A DNA stretch of 64,000 nt from Ustilaginoidea virens. Its lineage: Eukaryota > Ascomycota > Sordariomycetes > Hypocreales > Clavicipitaceae. The notes below the pieces were generated by a model, which saw nothing but the letters and a program-made list of their open reading frames with translations, was not told the origin of the DNA and searched no databases. Both the position numbers and the translations under genes were made by a program. Shown one piece after another: positions 46,512 through 59,627 of the stretch; positions within the stretch are counted from its first letter, which is position 1; the number at the start of each line of letters is the position of its first letter. Where the stretch lies: assembly GCF_000687475.1 (NCBI RefSeq), contig NC_057321.1:1736001-1800000 (forward strand), given 5' to 3'.

Positions 46512-47168
46512 ATGCCTTCCTCCATCATGACCTTCCTCACCGGCCTTGCTGCCCTTTTTGTCGCCTTTGCTGGAGCCAGTGCTCAAACCTGGTGTAAGTG
46601 CCAACGCCATGCTCCGTACCGAGACAAGAAGTGCTAACCTCACATTCGCAGCCAGCACTTGGTCTTCCACCACTCTTCAGCCCCTTGCGATGGGAACTTC
46701 CACCCTCGACGGTGAGTGAACAGCGTCCTCCAAAGGGATCAGCACCCCCCAACCCCAGCGCTGACAGACCGACCATTAGGCGCTCTCCTCGTTTCCATCA
46801 ACTATTGCACCGTCATTGTCAACACGCAGTGCCAGGTTTCCGTCACCACATCTCTTCCTTCCCAAGCGTCTCCTGTGTCTTCCACCCCCATCCCGACAAC
46901 CAGCCCTACAATCCCGTCTGTTCCCATTCCTACGCCCTTCTCGGTCCCCCCGTCTGCTGCAGCTTCCAGCCCAGAAGCACCTCCTTTGACTGCAACGCAG
47001 ACTGCCAGCTACGGCAGCGAGACGACCGACACGACCCAGGCGGCTGCTACTACTTCTTCTTCATCCGCAGGCACCTCTGTCGTTACTACCGCAGCAGCAG
47101 CCGGCATCAAGGCTCTCCCAGGAGCTGCCTGGGATGCCGCCATCCTCGCCATTGCTGTCCTTCTCTGA
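46512..47168 (+). CDS. Small Ser/Thr-rich secreted, probable GPI-anchored protein
   Basis: Three exons (46512-46593, 46652-46711, 46780-47168) give 176 residues. Donors are GTAAGT and GTGAGT; acceptors GCAG and TTAG have CTAAC/CTGAC branch points. The signal peptide (MTFLTGLAALFVAFAGASA) is cleaved near residue 24. A short region with two Cys (NYCTVIVNTQCQVSV) follows. The middle is Ser/Thr/Pro-rich, a likely O-mannosylated cell-wall stalk. The C-terminus is Ala-rich with a hydrophobic tail (WDAAILAIAVLL), fitting a GPI-anchor signal. I recognise no family. A wall or surface role is inferred from layout only. Confidence 0.75.
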
Positions 47169-47917
47169 GTGAAAAGGGGTTTCTGCCCCCTCTTTTTGTG
47201 TCTCGTCGTTGGTACTGTTGTCTTGGATGCTTCAAGACTGGCCATTTGGTTACTATTCACTTCTGTTTTTGAATCCATCTTGTCTCTGCTTGCAGGGAAA
47301 ATAGTTTCTTGAGCCACGACAAACCAGGCACACTGAGTTATTCTTTCTTTTCATCTTTCCGCTTGCATTGCATTGCATTGAATTGCATTGCACTGCACAG
47401 TGGTTGCCATATTGTACGATGTTTGATTTCGAGACCCATAGCTAGAGTCGATGCCTATATACGCATCTGAAATTGTTCCGCAAGAGTTACCGAATAGCAA
47501 GAGTATCCCCGCTGTTTATTCAATACATCAAGAGTGACAACCGCCTCTGCTGCCAAAGCCCTTGGAGAAACGCATTTTCCAGCTTGCAAAATTCTCGTAC
47601 ACGTCTTTTGGCTACCCGCCCACGACCATCTCTCCACACACACCTTCGCCAACACAATAGCCCAGGCAAAACGTGGGCTTCAGTCCCAACCGATTCACGC
47701 AGTCTCCTGGCATATCGCTCCCATAACAACCCTGTGTCAGAATGACATGACATATGCATGTCAGAGTCAGTTAAGAATGAACAAAGAAGAAATACAGGCC
47801 CACATACATCTATAGAAACCAACTCTGCAGAAGAGCCACCCGTCATGTCCCAAGCCTCCAGCAGGCCGTTTTGACGCAGTCCTCCCAACCTCATCGCAAG
47901 CACCGCCGAATCAACAA
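47169..47917. other. Intergenic, convergent 3' ends
   Basis: Between the GPI-protein gene and VPS41, which converge. Holds a GCATT pentamer run (about 47363-47392). No coding signal. Confidence 0.5.
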
Positions 47918-50900
47918 TCAAGCGCAGATCGGGCACCCTTCCCTAACTTTGTCCCGCAACAACCTAGCTCTCGTAACCTTCAAACCCACAGAGTAGCGCC
48001 CGGATTCGCGAAACTCGCCTCCGAGGTCGACGTCCACTCGTCTCCCCTTGTAGATCAATTCCATCAGGTGGCTCACATGAAACGCGTGACTGCAGGCAAA
48101 GCCGACTATTGTTTCCATTTCGTATTCTGTAAAGACTTCGTGGCAGCTAGCACAGCGCCCCTGTTGTGGTACCGCGCCGCTGTGCCTGTCGTGCCCGCTG
48201 CCCTGGTCGCCTGGTGCCACAGGCACTCGTTGTTTGTTAGGGGTTGCTGCTGCTGCTGCTGCTGCTGCTGGGGTATCTTCGCCGCCCGGTGACAGCACCT
48301 GAAACTTGATGCCTCTTTTTTGGCCGCATCTCAGCCCGTTTTGCGCCGCGGCGAGCTCGCTTCGCAACACCTTGGCTACCCCCGAACTGATACTGTATTG
48401 GAGCTCATGCTCCTTCATCATGTGTGTAAGTCCTTCTCTCAGGCCGGGAATCTCGAGTCCCTCCGGTATCCTTCGCACAAGAGTAATCGGGTTAATGGCA
48501 GTTCCGACCTGCTCTAGCAACGCCCGAATGAAGTTTGGCTTGTCCATGCTGTAATCGAGAAGATGGTCCCACAGGTCCGGGTCATCCTGCTCTTTGGCGA
48601 ACTCGATGGCCTTTTGTACGTTCTTCAACCGATCAATGATGAGATACAAAGCCCTGTTCATCTGTCCGGTTTTGGAGTACAGGTACACTAGCTCGTCATA
48701 ATACGAGTATGATTCGCATTCTTGAACAGCCTGATGCGATCCGTTAGCTAAGAAACCAGCCCCCAATGTAACCAAAACTATGTTTCTTTTTTTTCATGAC
48801 CTTACCTTTTCAAATGTGTACGATGTGGAAGACTTTAAAAACTCCATGAGAAGCCCCGGATCGAACTTGGCAAAGAGATGAACAGCTAAGTCGGCGTATT
48901 GGTCGACCAAAGATTGACTATCCATCACCAACCGGTCAATGTTCTCTGCAGGATGCTCTCGTATTCCCTGTCCCCGCCACAGCCCCTTGAGGTAGAAATA
49001 CAAATACAACGGTAGCTTTTTCGCAGTCAGTTGCTCTACAACGACGTCTGGCCGAACCAAACCGTGCTGGGCCTCATCTACCAGAAGAGTAATGGCCTCG
49101 GAAGTTGCCTCTGCCAACTCCTCCTTGTTCATTTGCGGAGAAACCCTGAGACCGATGAAACTGGGAATATCATCCGCGACGGCCTCGGCAAGATGTCGGT
49201 CTCGGATGAGCCGAAACACGGCATCGGCATCGTGGAACCTAATGAAGCACTTCAGGGCCTCCCGATGGCGTCCACTGATTTCATAGAGGCGGGCTAAGCT
49301 TTCCATCACAATGAACCAGTCCCGTCCCTTTTCGCCGTCCTCGACGCTATCCTGTCGAACATCTCGGAATTTTAGTTGGTTCTCCAAGGCCGTCGTGATG
49401 GCGCCGACGTCAAATAAATCCGCCGACCACCGGTTGAGCAAATCCTTGAAGCAAGGTTTGTCGTTCTGGATGTAGTGTCCCAATACCACCTCATACACGG
49501 CTGCTGGAAGAGGTGGATGCATGGGTCGCGAGGGTATGTGAGGCGTGATTTCGTCAAAGTGCTTGGCTCCTGCGAACGTCCAGACCCATTTCTCCCATCG
49601 ATCCGGAGTGGTCAGGACCTTCCCACACACCTCGCCCGCTAATCGCCAGTTCTTTTGCTCTATGAGTTGTTGAATCCAGAGCTCCCCAATCCGTCTCTTC
49701 TCCTTTGCCGCATGAGAATTCAAGTCTTGCTGGGTAGATTCTGCAATGGAATCTCCGTCGTAAAAGTCGTCTGAGATGGTAGGTCGCTTTGCAGCTTGTA
49801 CTTGGACTGTGTCAGCATGTTTCTCAGAGGTAGCGGAGACAAGGTCGGGGTTTTCCTCCAGCAGCTCCCAGGCTTGCCGGTATTGTTCATGATCAACAAG
49901 CCAAGCCAAATGGTCTGCCAAGTCCCTCTTTGTGCCAAGTATGCAGTCATAAGGACTATGCATGAATATCTTGATGCCCGGCTTTGCCAAACTCGGGTGA
50001 ACAGCCACTGGTCCCGTTTTTGCGCTCTGCCCTCGCCGTATGGTGCCAGCAGTACTAACAGTATGGGATCCTGAGGCGGCATCGTCGCCGCTTTCCTTGC
50101 TCATTATACTGGCCCCGGAGCCGAATAGGGACTTGGGATTGATAGCAACATTCCACATTTCGTTACCCAGGCCAGCTAGTGTCTCCAGCGTGCCTCTCGA
50201 CACAGCCGTGGAAGCATCGGAATGGGCAGGAAGAACGCCCAGGTGATAGTCAGCAGCACCCAATCGCTCAAATCGACTGACTCCAAGACGGTCTTTGTCG
50301 ATTTCCATCTGTGAATCCAGATCAATGAGCCTCAATTCTGGCGGTTGGTTGTTTTGGCGGCGACGTATGCCGCCAACTGGTTCGCTGCCGGTAGACCCTG
50401 AGGACGGTCTTGACTTGTGCCTTGGACTTGTTGGATGGTCCAACTTCTCGGGGTCATCCTCCGTTGGGCAGAAAGCAAGTACCAGGAGCGTGTTTTGTGT
50501 GTATAGCGATATGCCGGATATTATACAATCCATTCGCAAGCTTTCAGGTCGTCATCAGTACGCAATCCTAAATGGGGAAGCGTGAATGTGCGGCGGTTCG
50601 TTGATTGGAACAACTCACATCTTGGCTACCTCGGCTCGTCCAAATGGTTTTGCCTGATCCTGTCTTCCCGCGCCCGATTCTCCAGGATGGACGTGAATGA
50701 TCCAGATTGTACCGCCCCAACCCACGAGAAGCCTTTCCATTGTCTTGTTTAGGGCAGAACTGGCTGAGCCCCCAGCAACATCGTTTGATGAGGGTGCTTC
50801 GTCGCTCTCGACAGCTTTTTCATCGATCCACTCTACGCGGCCCTTCCAGACACTTGCCATTGTCTCCCACTCCTCAGTTTGTGGCCTATCATAATGGCCA

Positions 50901-52179
50901 ATTCTCCGCCATGCGCCCTCCGAGTCAGAATTTTCGAGGTGCAATTTAGAGCGCATAAACTTGATTCCGTATTCATTCAGCCACGCCACATATTTTCCGG
51001 AAAGTGACCATTGGATGCTGGAAATGGCGCCCTCCCCCGAGTGAAGCACATTATCCTTTCCACTGCTGGTTCCAAGACCCATGCTCCCCAGCCACCCCGA
51101 TGCAGCAGCCACGGCAGTTCCTGTAGTTGTGGAAGTACTTCTCCCTTGCCTACCGCCTACTGTCAGGATTAGTTGGCCGGCCAGGCCACCTGACAAATAT
51201 GTTCGGTCAGATTTGAAGTCGGGAGACAATGCCACAGCTTGAACTGGCCTCGCAAAGTTCCGTAGGTGGACGTCTTTGACATCTAGAAGCGATTGCACGC
51301 ACACGTTGCCATCTATAGAGGAGGTGGCAATATAAATTTCGTTGGAAGGTATTTTTGGTAGCTGTATCGGATCTTTGCGTCTTCGAGAAGCCCCCGCAGG
51401 AGATGCGTCTGGCCTGGAACTGGCTTGCGACTGAGATGGTTGGACTCGCGTCTGTGATTCGACTCTCTCATTGTTGGACGGAGGGGGAAATGGTGAGATT
51501 GAGATGCTGGTGACTGATGCCGAGTGTGCATGATACACACGAAGAGGTTGCAAACTGGGGAGTTGGATGACGTGCTGCGAGTAAACATCAGTAACCAAGA
51601 TTGATTTGAACACTGATATGATTTAACAACGAACAATATTGCCATTGTGAGTCCCAACAATCTGGTGGAGCGTGATAGGTCAGTATGGACTCCCCATGCG
51701 GCTGACAATGGGAGATAGGAGCTGCAAACCATTTTATCTCCTCCCACTAGAAATGTGCTTGTAGCATCGCCGTTCCGGTAGAGCCCACCCAAGTTTTGTG
51801 TGAGACGGGCATATTTCAATCTGGGTTCCTCATCCTCGTCCTCATCCTCATCCTCGTCCTCGTCATCGTCATCGTCCCCGTCCTCATCTTCCTCATCTTC
51901 GTCATCTTCGTCATCTTGCTCTTCCCTGTCGTCTCCGCCCGCAGTACCATCGAGTATTTTCGCTGTGGCCTGGTTACTTATTACTTCGCCGTGCACTGGC
52001 GCTTCGGCATCAGTCTGACAGGTCGTCGGGTCAGTAATATGATGATTGCCGTCGTTGGACTCAGGGGTTTCCACAGCGTCAGTCTCGCCCTTTCCAACTG
52101 CGGCATTGGCATCTCCGCCAGATTCGGATTCAATTTTGACCGGTTGGTCGCCGTCAGCTTGGTTGAGCTGGCTCGTCAT
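47918..52179 (-). CDS. VPS41: Vacuolar sorting protein 41, HOPS tethering subunit
   Basis: HOPS subunit that binds the Rab7/Ypt7 GTPase and tethers membranes for fusion at the vacuole; also used in AP-3 transport. Five exons join in one frame: 51730-52179, 51635-51661 (27 nt), 50619-51574, 48806-50540 and 47918-48730, about 1,326 residues. Residues 83-118 are almost all Asp/Glu. A beta-propeller follows (IVGTHNGNI, RVYHAHSASVTSISISP, EIYIATSSIDGNVCVQSL). Then come clathrin-heavy-chain-like helical repeats (about residues 650-1150), a poly-Ala tract and a C-terminal RING-type finger (CASC...CSHAFH...CPIC, about 1249-1325). The first in-frame ATG is 52179. Intron 3 ends in AAAG. The gene shares a 574-bp divergent promoter with APC1. 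Confidence 0.93.
48245..48270. repeat. CTG/CAG trinucleotide microsatellite in VPS41
   Basis: About eight TGC units in the last exon encode a poly-Ala run just before the RING finger; a candidate length polymorphism. Confidence 0.7.
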
Positions 52180-52753
52180 TGTGATTGCCACCTCGATATC
52201 ATCATGGGTTCGCTCCAGGTCTCGGGAAGCGACGGAGCGAATAAGCTTGACTATGTCATGCGGAACAATGGTAGGCTCCAAATGGTCGCAACCGGCCCTT
52301 CGAAAAAACTTGTGGCAAAATTATGTAGATATCACAAGCATTTCTCATCCATGACCGATGCGCGAAGACAAGTCGTTTCTCTGGTAGCACCCAGCGAGCA
52401 AGCTCGTGACGTCGTAGCTGGAAGCTGCCCAAGCGCCGGACAGCTGAGGTACCTACATGTCTGGTACCTGGCAGGGCCACTCATGCCCGACGTGCACTCT
52501 TATCGATTCAAATTATCTTATCGCTCACATCCATGATCCAACCACCAGTGCACAGTGCGCACTGCGCACGCTCTTTCACTGTCACTATTCATCGCAGGGC
52601 CGTCCTGGGTCAACCCTGGAAGCAGGAAAGGAGGCTCCCGTTTCCGCCACGATGCTCTAATCCGGCCCTGTTTTCATGAGCAATTACCTCCTCAGCTTGC
52701 CGCTTTCCGTTTGCCTGGACTGATGCCGCCTATGGAGCCCCATCAACATCAGC
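52180..52753. promoter_or_regulatory. Divergent promoter, VPS41 / APC1
   Basis: 574 bp between two start codons on opposite strands. It contains a TGCGCACTGCGCACG inverted motif near 52557-52571. No specific factor site can be named. Confidence 0.5.
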
Positions 52754-55700
52754 ATGGCTTCGACCAGGTCCCTCGGGCTGCATCACCCGTCAGGGCTGCG
52801 CCATGCCATTGCGGAACAGTTGCTTCCCCCCAATCCTTCTCCTTCACAGTACAAGTGGGAAATCATTCCAGATGAAGACGACCATGGCTCAGTGGAAGAC
52901 GAGCTTCTGACAACTCAAGACAGTGTGATATGGTGTCGCGGGGGCATTGTCCAAAAAACATTCAGATTCTCACTAGAAAAGGAGCCCATTACCCAGGCGC
53001 TGATGGCCCGCTTTCCATCTTCACACGATTCATGGAAACCTGATCGGACCGACCAGGCTAGCTCTAGCTCTGGCCGGAAGCCCTCGCGCAACACGCCAAG
53101 ACTAGAGAAAGCCTTGATTGTTTTCCTCAAGACTCAAGCCCATGTCTTCTTCCTCTCGGGTACAAGCCATACCATCCACATGCCTTTTGAGGTGGAATCT
53201 GCTTGTGCAGGACCAGTTGGAGTTGTTATTCAGAGGAAGCAGAAAGCTGAGAACGTGGCACCGATAACCCTCAGATTTCCTCGAGTGCCGCCCAACTCCT
53301 TCGTCTCGTCACAACTTACCGCCCTTGACAGCTCACAGCAAACTGCATTTTCCGTAGAGAGTCTAGGAAAGCCCAAGTCTCTTCCTTTAGGACTAGGCTC
53401 GACCCTGGAAAACATGTGGGATGCTCCAATACAGACCCAGCAGTCACACTGGCCTCGTCTGGTTTCGCTTACAGACCCTTTGTCCGACATTGGCCTCGTC
53501 GTTTGCGAGCAGGCACACAGTTCTCAACGCGAATTACGAAGGGCCAAGCACAGGAGGCTGTCCTTCCTCAAACCTGCAGAAGAAATTCTTCACATTGAAC
53601 AAATTTTCTTGCCTGGGACGGATTGTGAAAGCCTCAAGAATCCCCTCATCCTAGGAATCACTGTAAATCGGGAAGACGGGTCATACACAGTTTGGAGCTT
53701 GACTTATCTTGATCATGAGGACCCTTTTACCGGACACCAGAAGAAGGCCAAGAACAAGGCCAGCAGGCGTCGAAGCTCGATGCCTCCCCCGGGCTTCACG
53801 AGCGGATCCTCGACCCCTGTACAGCAGAGCTACCGGGAGAGTTTTGGAGCACCTATGCCTGGGAAGCGGCAGCGCAAAAGCGACAAGGTCGAGAAGCCCT
53901 TGGATTTGGTGTCGTCGCTTGAGCAGCAAGATGGCGAAGGCGCTGGTTTTACACGCAGAAGCTCTCGTCGACTTAGCTCCATGTTGGCCCGAGCCGACTT
54001 ATCAACCTCCCACGATCGATCTGTGTTTGCTGACCAACCTCCTATTTCTTCTTCGGCAGCAGCTAAACGTAACGACTCTCACGGAAGCCGTCACGGCCGT
54101 TCCAGCTCCAGCTTCCACCAGCAGATTCATCCCAGCCTTGGCAGCTTACTTGAGGCCCCGCTTGATGTTGGATTGGACGAGGGCCTGCACAATATGGCAC
54201 TTGATGACCACGACTTTGATGGGCTGCAGCATGAAATCCGGTTCACGAGAATTCAGACAATTGCGTTGGACAGCTCCAACGTTCGGTATTCAACTTCTGC
54301 TATGCCTTCTCGGAGTCAAACCAAAGTGTTCATTCTCACAGCCCCGCCTTTCACGTTGGATGAGCATCAGCGAACACAGCTGCTCATTGGAATACAGGAG
54401 CCATTGGAGAAACGACTTCAGATGATAACCCTATTCGTGAAAGCACATGAGAAGCCCGACCTCTTGACGACAGCCACTGCCAAGGCAAGGGCGGCTTGCC
54501 CATATGTTTCTATCTCTCCGGGCCAGCAATGGAAAGTTCAAAGCGTCGTGGATTCTTCCAAGCTCGTTGACGGAAACCTGTCTGCTATCCTAGTCCTCTC
54601 CGACTCCAAGGATGGACGACATGAACTAAGCGTTCAGGCTCCTTGGCTCGAGCTTACCAAAATCTCTCTTTCTTCATTCCATGTTGAAGATACGAGAAGC
54701 GTTCAATATCGTGGTAGAGTTGCTGATCCAGATGTTAAACAAAGAAAGTCAGAGATCATGGACCTCGAAGGCGGTGGAGTAGTTGAAATTCGGCATCCAC
54801 GCAAGCGTGGGCTTGTCGATGTCGTTGATGGACACGGTCGACTCCACATGTTGAGAATCCAACTACAGCCAGCTTGTCCTCAGGTCTCCAAGGTCTTGGA
54901 AATTTGTAAAAGCGTCCTCCCTGATGCTTTTAGCTGTCGTATCCATGCGGGATGGTTGCATGTTATGCAATGGCTTCAAAGCCGCAACGAAAACTTGGCT
55001 GTTATTGAATGGTCCGCGATAGTCGTCCTGCTTCTAGGTTCCTTCCTTAATCTTGGCCGCGAGGGCAGCACTCTGCTAAAGTCAGCACAACTTCCGGTCC
55101 GCAGAAGACGGGCGGCATCCGGTTCGCTTGGCAGTATACGGGAATCAGAGGATTGGAAGGCTCTAGAATTAGGGGAAACTGCAAACTCGCTGGGTTGTCC
55201 GGTATGGATGATGAACAAGGGTTGGCAGTGGGCTCTTGATGAAGACGTTGATGACGCTACGTCTTCTCAAAGCGAAACTTGGATGAGCGCCAAGTTTCTC
55301 TCCAGGCATATTTCTTTGGCAAAAGATTACATCGACTCTCCTCAGGGAGTCGCGACCATGGGTCCAAACGGATACATGCCCACTTCCCTTGGCCGGTCAT
55401 CTGAAACGCGATGCAAAGTGGCCGTAGACATATTCATGGCTCTGCATCTCCTGCTAGAGGAAGCGAAACTAGATATCACCACGCCCGAGTACGTCTGTCC
55501 AGGCAGAACCGATCTCCGGGTGCTGCTATGCCAGATCGCCAGGTGGCTTCAATGGCCCAACTTTTCAGGCATTTACGAATTAGGCATTCAAGAAGAAATT
55601 GACCCGCGCCATGATATCGGTACGAGATTCCGCATCTTATCCATTATGGCGCGCGCGAAATTGCTGACCAGCAGCAGAGCTCAATTTGAAACCGCCCATT

Positions 55701-58700
55701 CCGCAACCGCCGGTGCGACCGGACGTTCTAGAGTGGATCCAAAGCCGCTTCTCTGGCATCCGTGGAAAGCCTTACCTGACGCCTGCGGACATATACTACG
55801 CCAGCTCCCGTGTTTCCGAGGCCGACAAGCTCGAGGATAAGAAATGGAGTTCTATCACGGCCCGAACTCTCATGTTCAAACGGTTTTTCAAAGTTGTCAA
55901 GCCTAAATCAACAGCAGTTGAGATGGTAGAAGCGATGCAAGCGTGCGGTTTTACGAATCTAATTCTCCAAACGCTTCCAGAAGCCGTTCTAGTGCCACTA
56001 CAAGACGCGATTTCACTGTGCCAACCACATCCGCCCCCGGATTGGTCCAACGAGTTATTGGACTTGGTGAAGCGCAGCGATATCAGCCTGATCATGAAAC
56101 CTGGAAGGCGGCCGCGTCACGCTCTAGCAAATATTCTGGCGCCTACTCACGTGGCTACGTGGGATTTCAGGCTGCTTTGCCAGAGTGTGGACGAGGCTAA
56201 TAATCTCGGAAATGATGATGGCGAGGCTACAGAACGTCAGGCTGTCATCCGATCTTTGTTCAAAGACGACCGTCGCTTGAACGAAGCCCAAGACTTGCTC
56301 TCAACCCACAAAGCTAGGGTAGTGCGACTGGTTCCGGACCCAAGTTGGCCAGAAAGTGAGTACCTGGAGAAACAAAAGGAGCTGGTGTCAAAGATTGCAA
56401 CAGGCACGCTGGCAATTCCAGCTGGACGGGCGTTGCTGTACTACAGCTTGCGCTACCCGCTTATGACGCAAAAGTTCCACGTCGGAGGGTTCAACTTGAA
56501 CTGCATTGTGAAGCCGGCAAATGTGACTGTCGGAGTCGACAAGTCGTTGTTTACCGAGGAGAAGGTCTGCTGGGGCTTTTTCCACCAAGGTGTCGCGGCT
56601 GGACTGGCTATATCACCGCAAGCCAAGGGAATCGACACGTCTTGGATCTTGTACAACAAACCCGCACAAGACCTGAGCAATCGACACGCCGGCTTCTTGC
56701 TGGCATTGGGTCTGAACGGCCACTTGAAAGGCGTAGCCAAATGGGTGGCGTTCAAATATCTCACTCCCAAGCACACCATGACCTCGATCGGGTTACTTTT
56801 GGGCTTGGCGGCGTCTTATATCGGCACAATGGATTCTCTTATTACACGGCTGCTCTCTGTTCACGCCACGCGTATGCTGCCTCGCGGTGCTGCAGAGCTG
56901 AACCTGTCGCCACTGACACAAACTTCTGGGATTCTGGGCATTGGCCTTCTCTATTGCAATAGCCAGCACCGACGAATGAGCGAAATCATGCTCTCCGAGA
57001 TTGAGCACATTGATGAAGAGGACGAGGAAGAACCTCTGCGAAGCGAGTGTTATCGTCTTGCTGCTGGTTTTGCGCTGGGATTCATAAACCTGGGTAAAGG
57101 GGGTGATCTCAAAGGGTTGCACGACATGAAGCTGACGGAGAAGCTCATTGCTCATGCCACGGCAACAAAGAGTGTCGAAATTGTCCACATACTCGACAGA
57201 GCCTCCGCTGGTGCAGTCATGGCCATCGCCCTAATCTTCATGAAGTCTGAAGACCAGGTGGTGGCCCGGAAGATTGATGTGCCCGATTCCGTCCTTCAAT
57301 TTGACTACGTGCGACCAGATATACTTCTCCTCCGCACCGTGGCCAAGAATCTGATTCTCTGGTCCAAGATTCAACCTACATTTGGCTGGATCCGCGACAA
57401 TCTCCCGAGCCCGTATCGACATCGACATAGGCTGCAAGGCACTAGCCAGCTGCGCTCCGTAGATCTTGCCTTCTTTAGCATATTGGCCGGGATCTGCTTC
57501 TCGATTGCCCTTCGATATTCGGGAAGCGCTTCCATCAAGGTTCGCGATTTGTTGGTGCACTATCTTGATCAGTTTATGCGCATTTCCAAGATTGAATCGA
57601 CGACGCGGGCTCAGCCGGATGCAGCACCACTTTATGACGAAGAGCTTACGCGTTCAAACGCCCGAACGTGCCAAGATATCCTCGCTCTGTCTTGTTCGAT
57701 AGTCATGGCTGGCACAGGAGACGTAGTGGTTCTGCGGCGTCTCCGCTCCCTTCACGGCCGCGACACACCAGATGTTCCTTTCGGGTCTCATCTAGCGGCA
57801 CACTTGGCTATTGGTTCCCTGTTTCTAGGATGCGGCACGGTGACTTTTGGCACCAGCGACATGGCGATTGCCGCTTTGCTGGTCGCCTTCTACCCCATTT
57901 TCCCGACCAGCGTGATGGACAACCGATCGCACCTGCAGGCCTTTCGCCATTTCTGGGTCTTGGCTACAGAGCAGCGATGTTTGATCGCCAAAGAGGTGCT
58001 CACCGGTCAGCCGGTCTCCGTGCCCGTCCAGATCAAGATGAAGCAGGGTTCTTGTTCGTCTGAGCTCACTCTCTGCCGCACTACTCCATGCCTTTTGCCG
58101 CCTCTTGACCAGATCTCCAGCCTGTCGACTTCATGCGGCCCGCAGTTTTGGGACGTGACGCTGGATTTTTCCAACAAGGAACGGCGATGCGCTTTTGCCC
58201 GCACGCAAAGCATATACCTGCGTCGGCGCCCGCCGCTCGAGGGATCCTTTGCCTCGACCCTGCGAACCTTGGGCAGCGACAGCAAGGGGACCAACCCCCT
58301 GGAATGGATTTTTTCGCTGGAGCAGCTGCAAGGCGTCAGCCATGTGGAAAAGGCGGCATTGCTAGATGGAAACGAAGACGGGCAGGAAGTCGGACTTGCC
58401 GTGGACGCCAGAATGGAGATGCAAAGGGGGATTGCAGACGGCGGCGATCGGGAGCGTTTCGAGGGAGCGAGACTTCTCTTTGAATGGGCATCTGCCCGGG
58501 AGAGACTGCTCAAGGACAATACGAGTCCCGGCATGCATGACAGCCAGGCGACCATAAAGGCAGACGTCTCTGACGCTGACGAGACGGCCGACGAGACGGC
58601 CGACGACAATGCTGTATCGCATGACCCTGGAGACAATGTATGGTGGATGCGGGACACTGCCATCGAAGCGCTCAAGGGGCAAGTTTGGCTGGCCGCCAGA

Positions 58701-58712
58701 GAAGGGGAGTAG
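52754..58712 (+). CDS. APC1: Anaphase-promoting complex subunit 1 (BimE)
   Basis: Largest scaffold subunit of the APC/C ubiquitin ligase, nuclear, needed for the metaphase-anaphase transition. Two exons, 52754-55619 and about 55678-58712, give about 1,966 residues, close to Aspergillus BimE. The N-terminus has the WD40-like region (SVIWCRGGIVQKTF..., SLPLGLGSTLENMW). A Ser/Arg-rich loop (about 340-450) is a likely phosphorylation segment. Exon 2 holds the proteasome/cyclosome (PC) repeats, e.g. AGFLLALGLNGHL, SIGLLLGLAASYIGT, GILGIGLLYCNSQHRRM and AAGFALGFINLGKG (about residues 1290-1480). The intron has donor GTACGA, branch CTGAC and a triple CAGCAGCAG acceptor in which every choice keeps frame. 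The two halves overlap in different frames, so the intron is required. The last residues are acidic and poorly conserved. Confidence 0.92.
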
Positions 58713-59627
58713 GAAAAACAGTGGCCAAACGAGGAAGCTTCAGCCGCGAGGTTTTGACCAAGGCTGTAGCATGTAATAGCGAGGGGAGCCTGTGAATAGA
58801 TTCATAGAGGGCCGAGGGGCTAATGAAATGAAAGCCGGCCATGACCCGCGAGGCTCCGGACGAGAATGCACAAGTCACGATGTAGAGAAACAACAATGCC
58901 TCGCATGCCCGCCGTACTGGAAACTACCCGATGAACAGATCGATGACCTTTGTATCTATCTACCCATCTTGCGCTTTGCCCGCCGCCTCCTCCGGCAAAG
59001 TCTGGTCCCATCCATCATCCTCTACGACACTCCAAGCCGCATATTGTCCAGCCAGCTCCTGAAAGAAAATGAGGCAAATCCGAAATCAAGAGCACACAAC
59101 GCCATGCAATGCTAACCGCATCACCAGAGAGCAAAGGATAAATCACGCAGAACAAGCCACTTCGTCTCCTTGACCCGTGTCTTCCTGGGTAGAGTGTGCC
59201 TCCCCCCTTTTCCCCGTTGACAACCGAATATTACGGCGCGTCCGAGTGCGACTTGCCAGACGAGCTGGACGAGGTTCCGGTAAAGGAGACGCCCAAGCCG
59301 CCCCGTCGCGCACGACGGACTGCGTACCAGAACTTTTCTCTTCCTCCTTTTCTTTTTTTTTTTTTTGGCACACGGTTCCCTTGGTTGCCGTCGACAAGAG
59401 GTGGGAAATCCTGCCGTCAGTGTCGGTGTGAAATTGGTGCGAATCAGCCCACCCACCCCCGTGCGACAACGCACAAGCACAACACACAACAAACAATCTG
59501 AGAGTTGGGGGAAATGAAGAAAATAAAAGTGTGGTAGAGTGGCACCAAGTAGGGGAAGGGGGCGAAATCGCTCATTGTGGTGGAAATTGAGAGAAAAAAA
59601 AAAGGGGGGTGCTTCAGACCCCCGGGT
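58713..59627. other. Intergenic, convergent 3' ends
   Basis: 915 bp between APC1 and eIF3e, which converge. T-rich (59349-59366) and A-rich (59591-59603) tracts may belong to 3' ends. No gene seen. Confidence 0.5.

Noticed and set aside
45978..46673. A 231-codon minus-strand frame opposite the GPI-protein gene start
   Set aside because: It runs antisense across the signal-peptide exon and two introns of a coherent sense gene and lacks family features.
52180..52281. A longer VPS41 N-terminus starting upstream of 52179
   Set aside because: The upstream frame has no ATG (its first codon would be TTG); the ATG at 52179 has A at -3.
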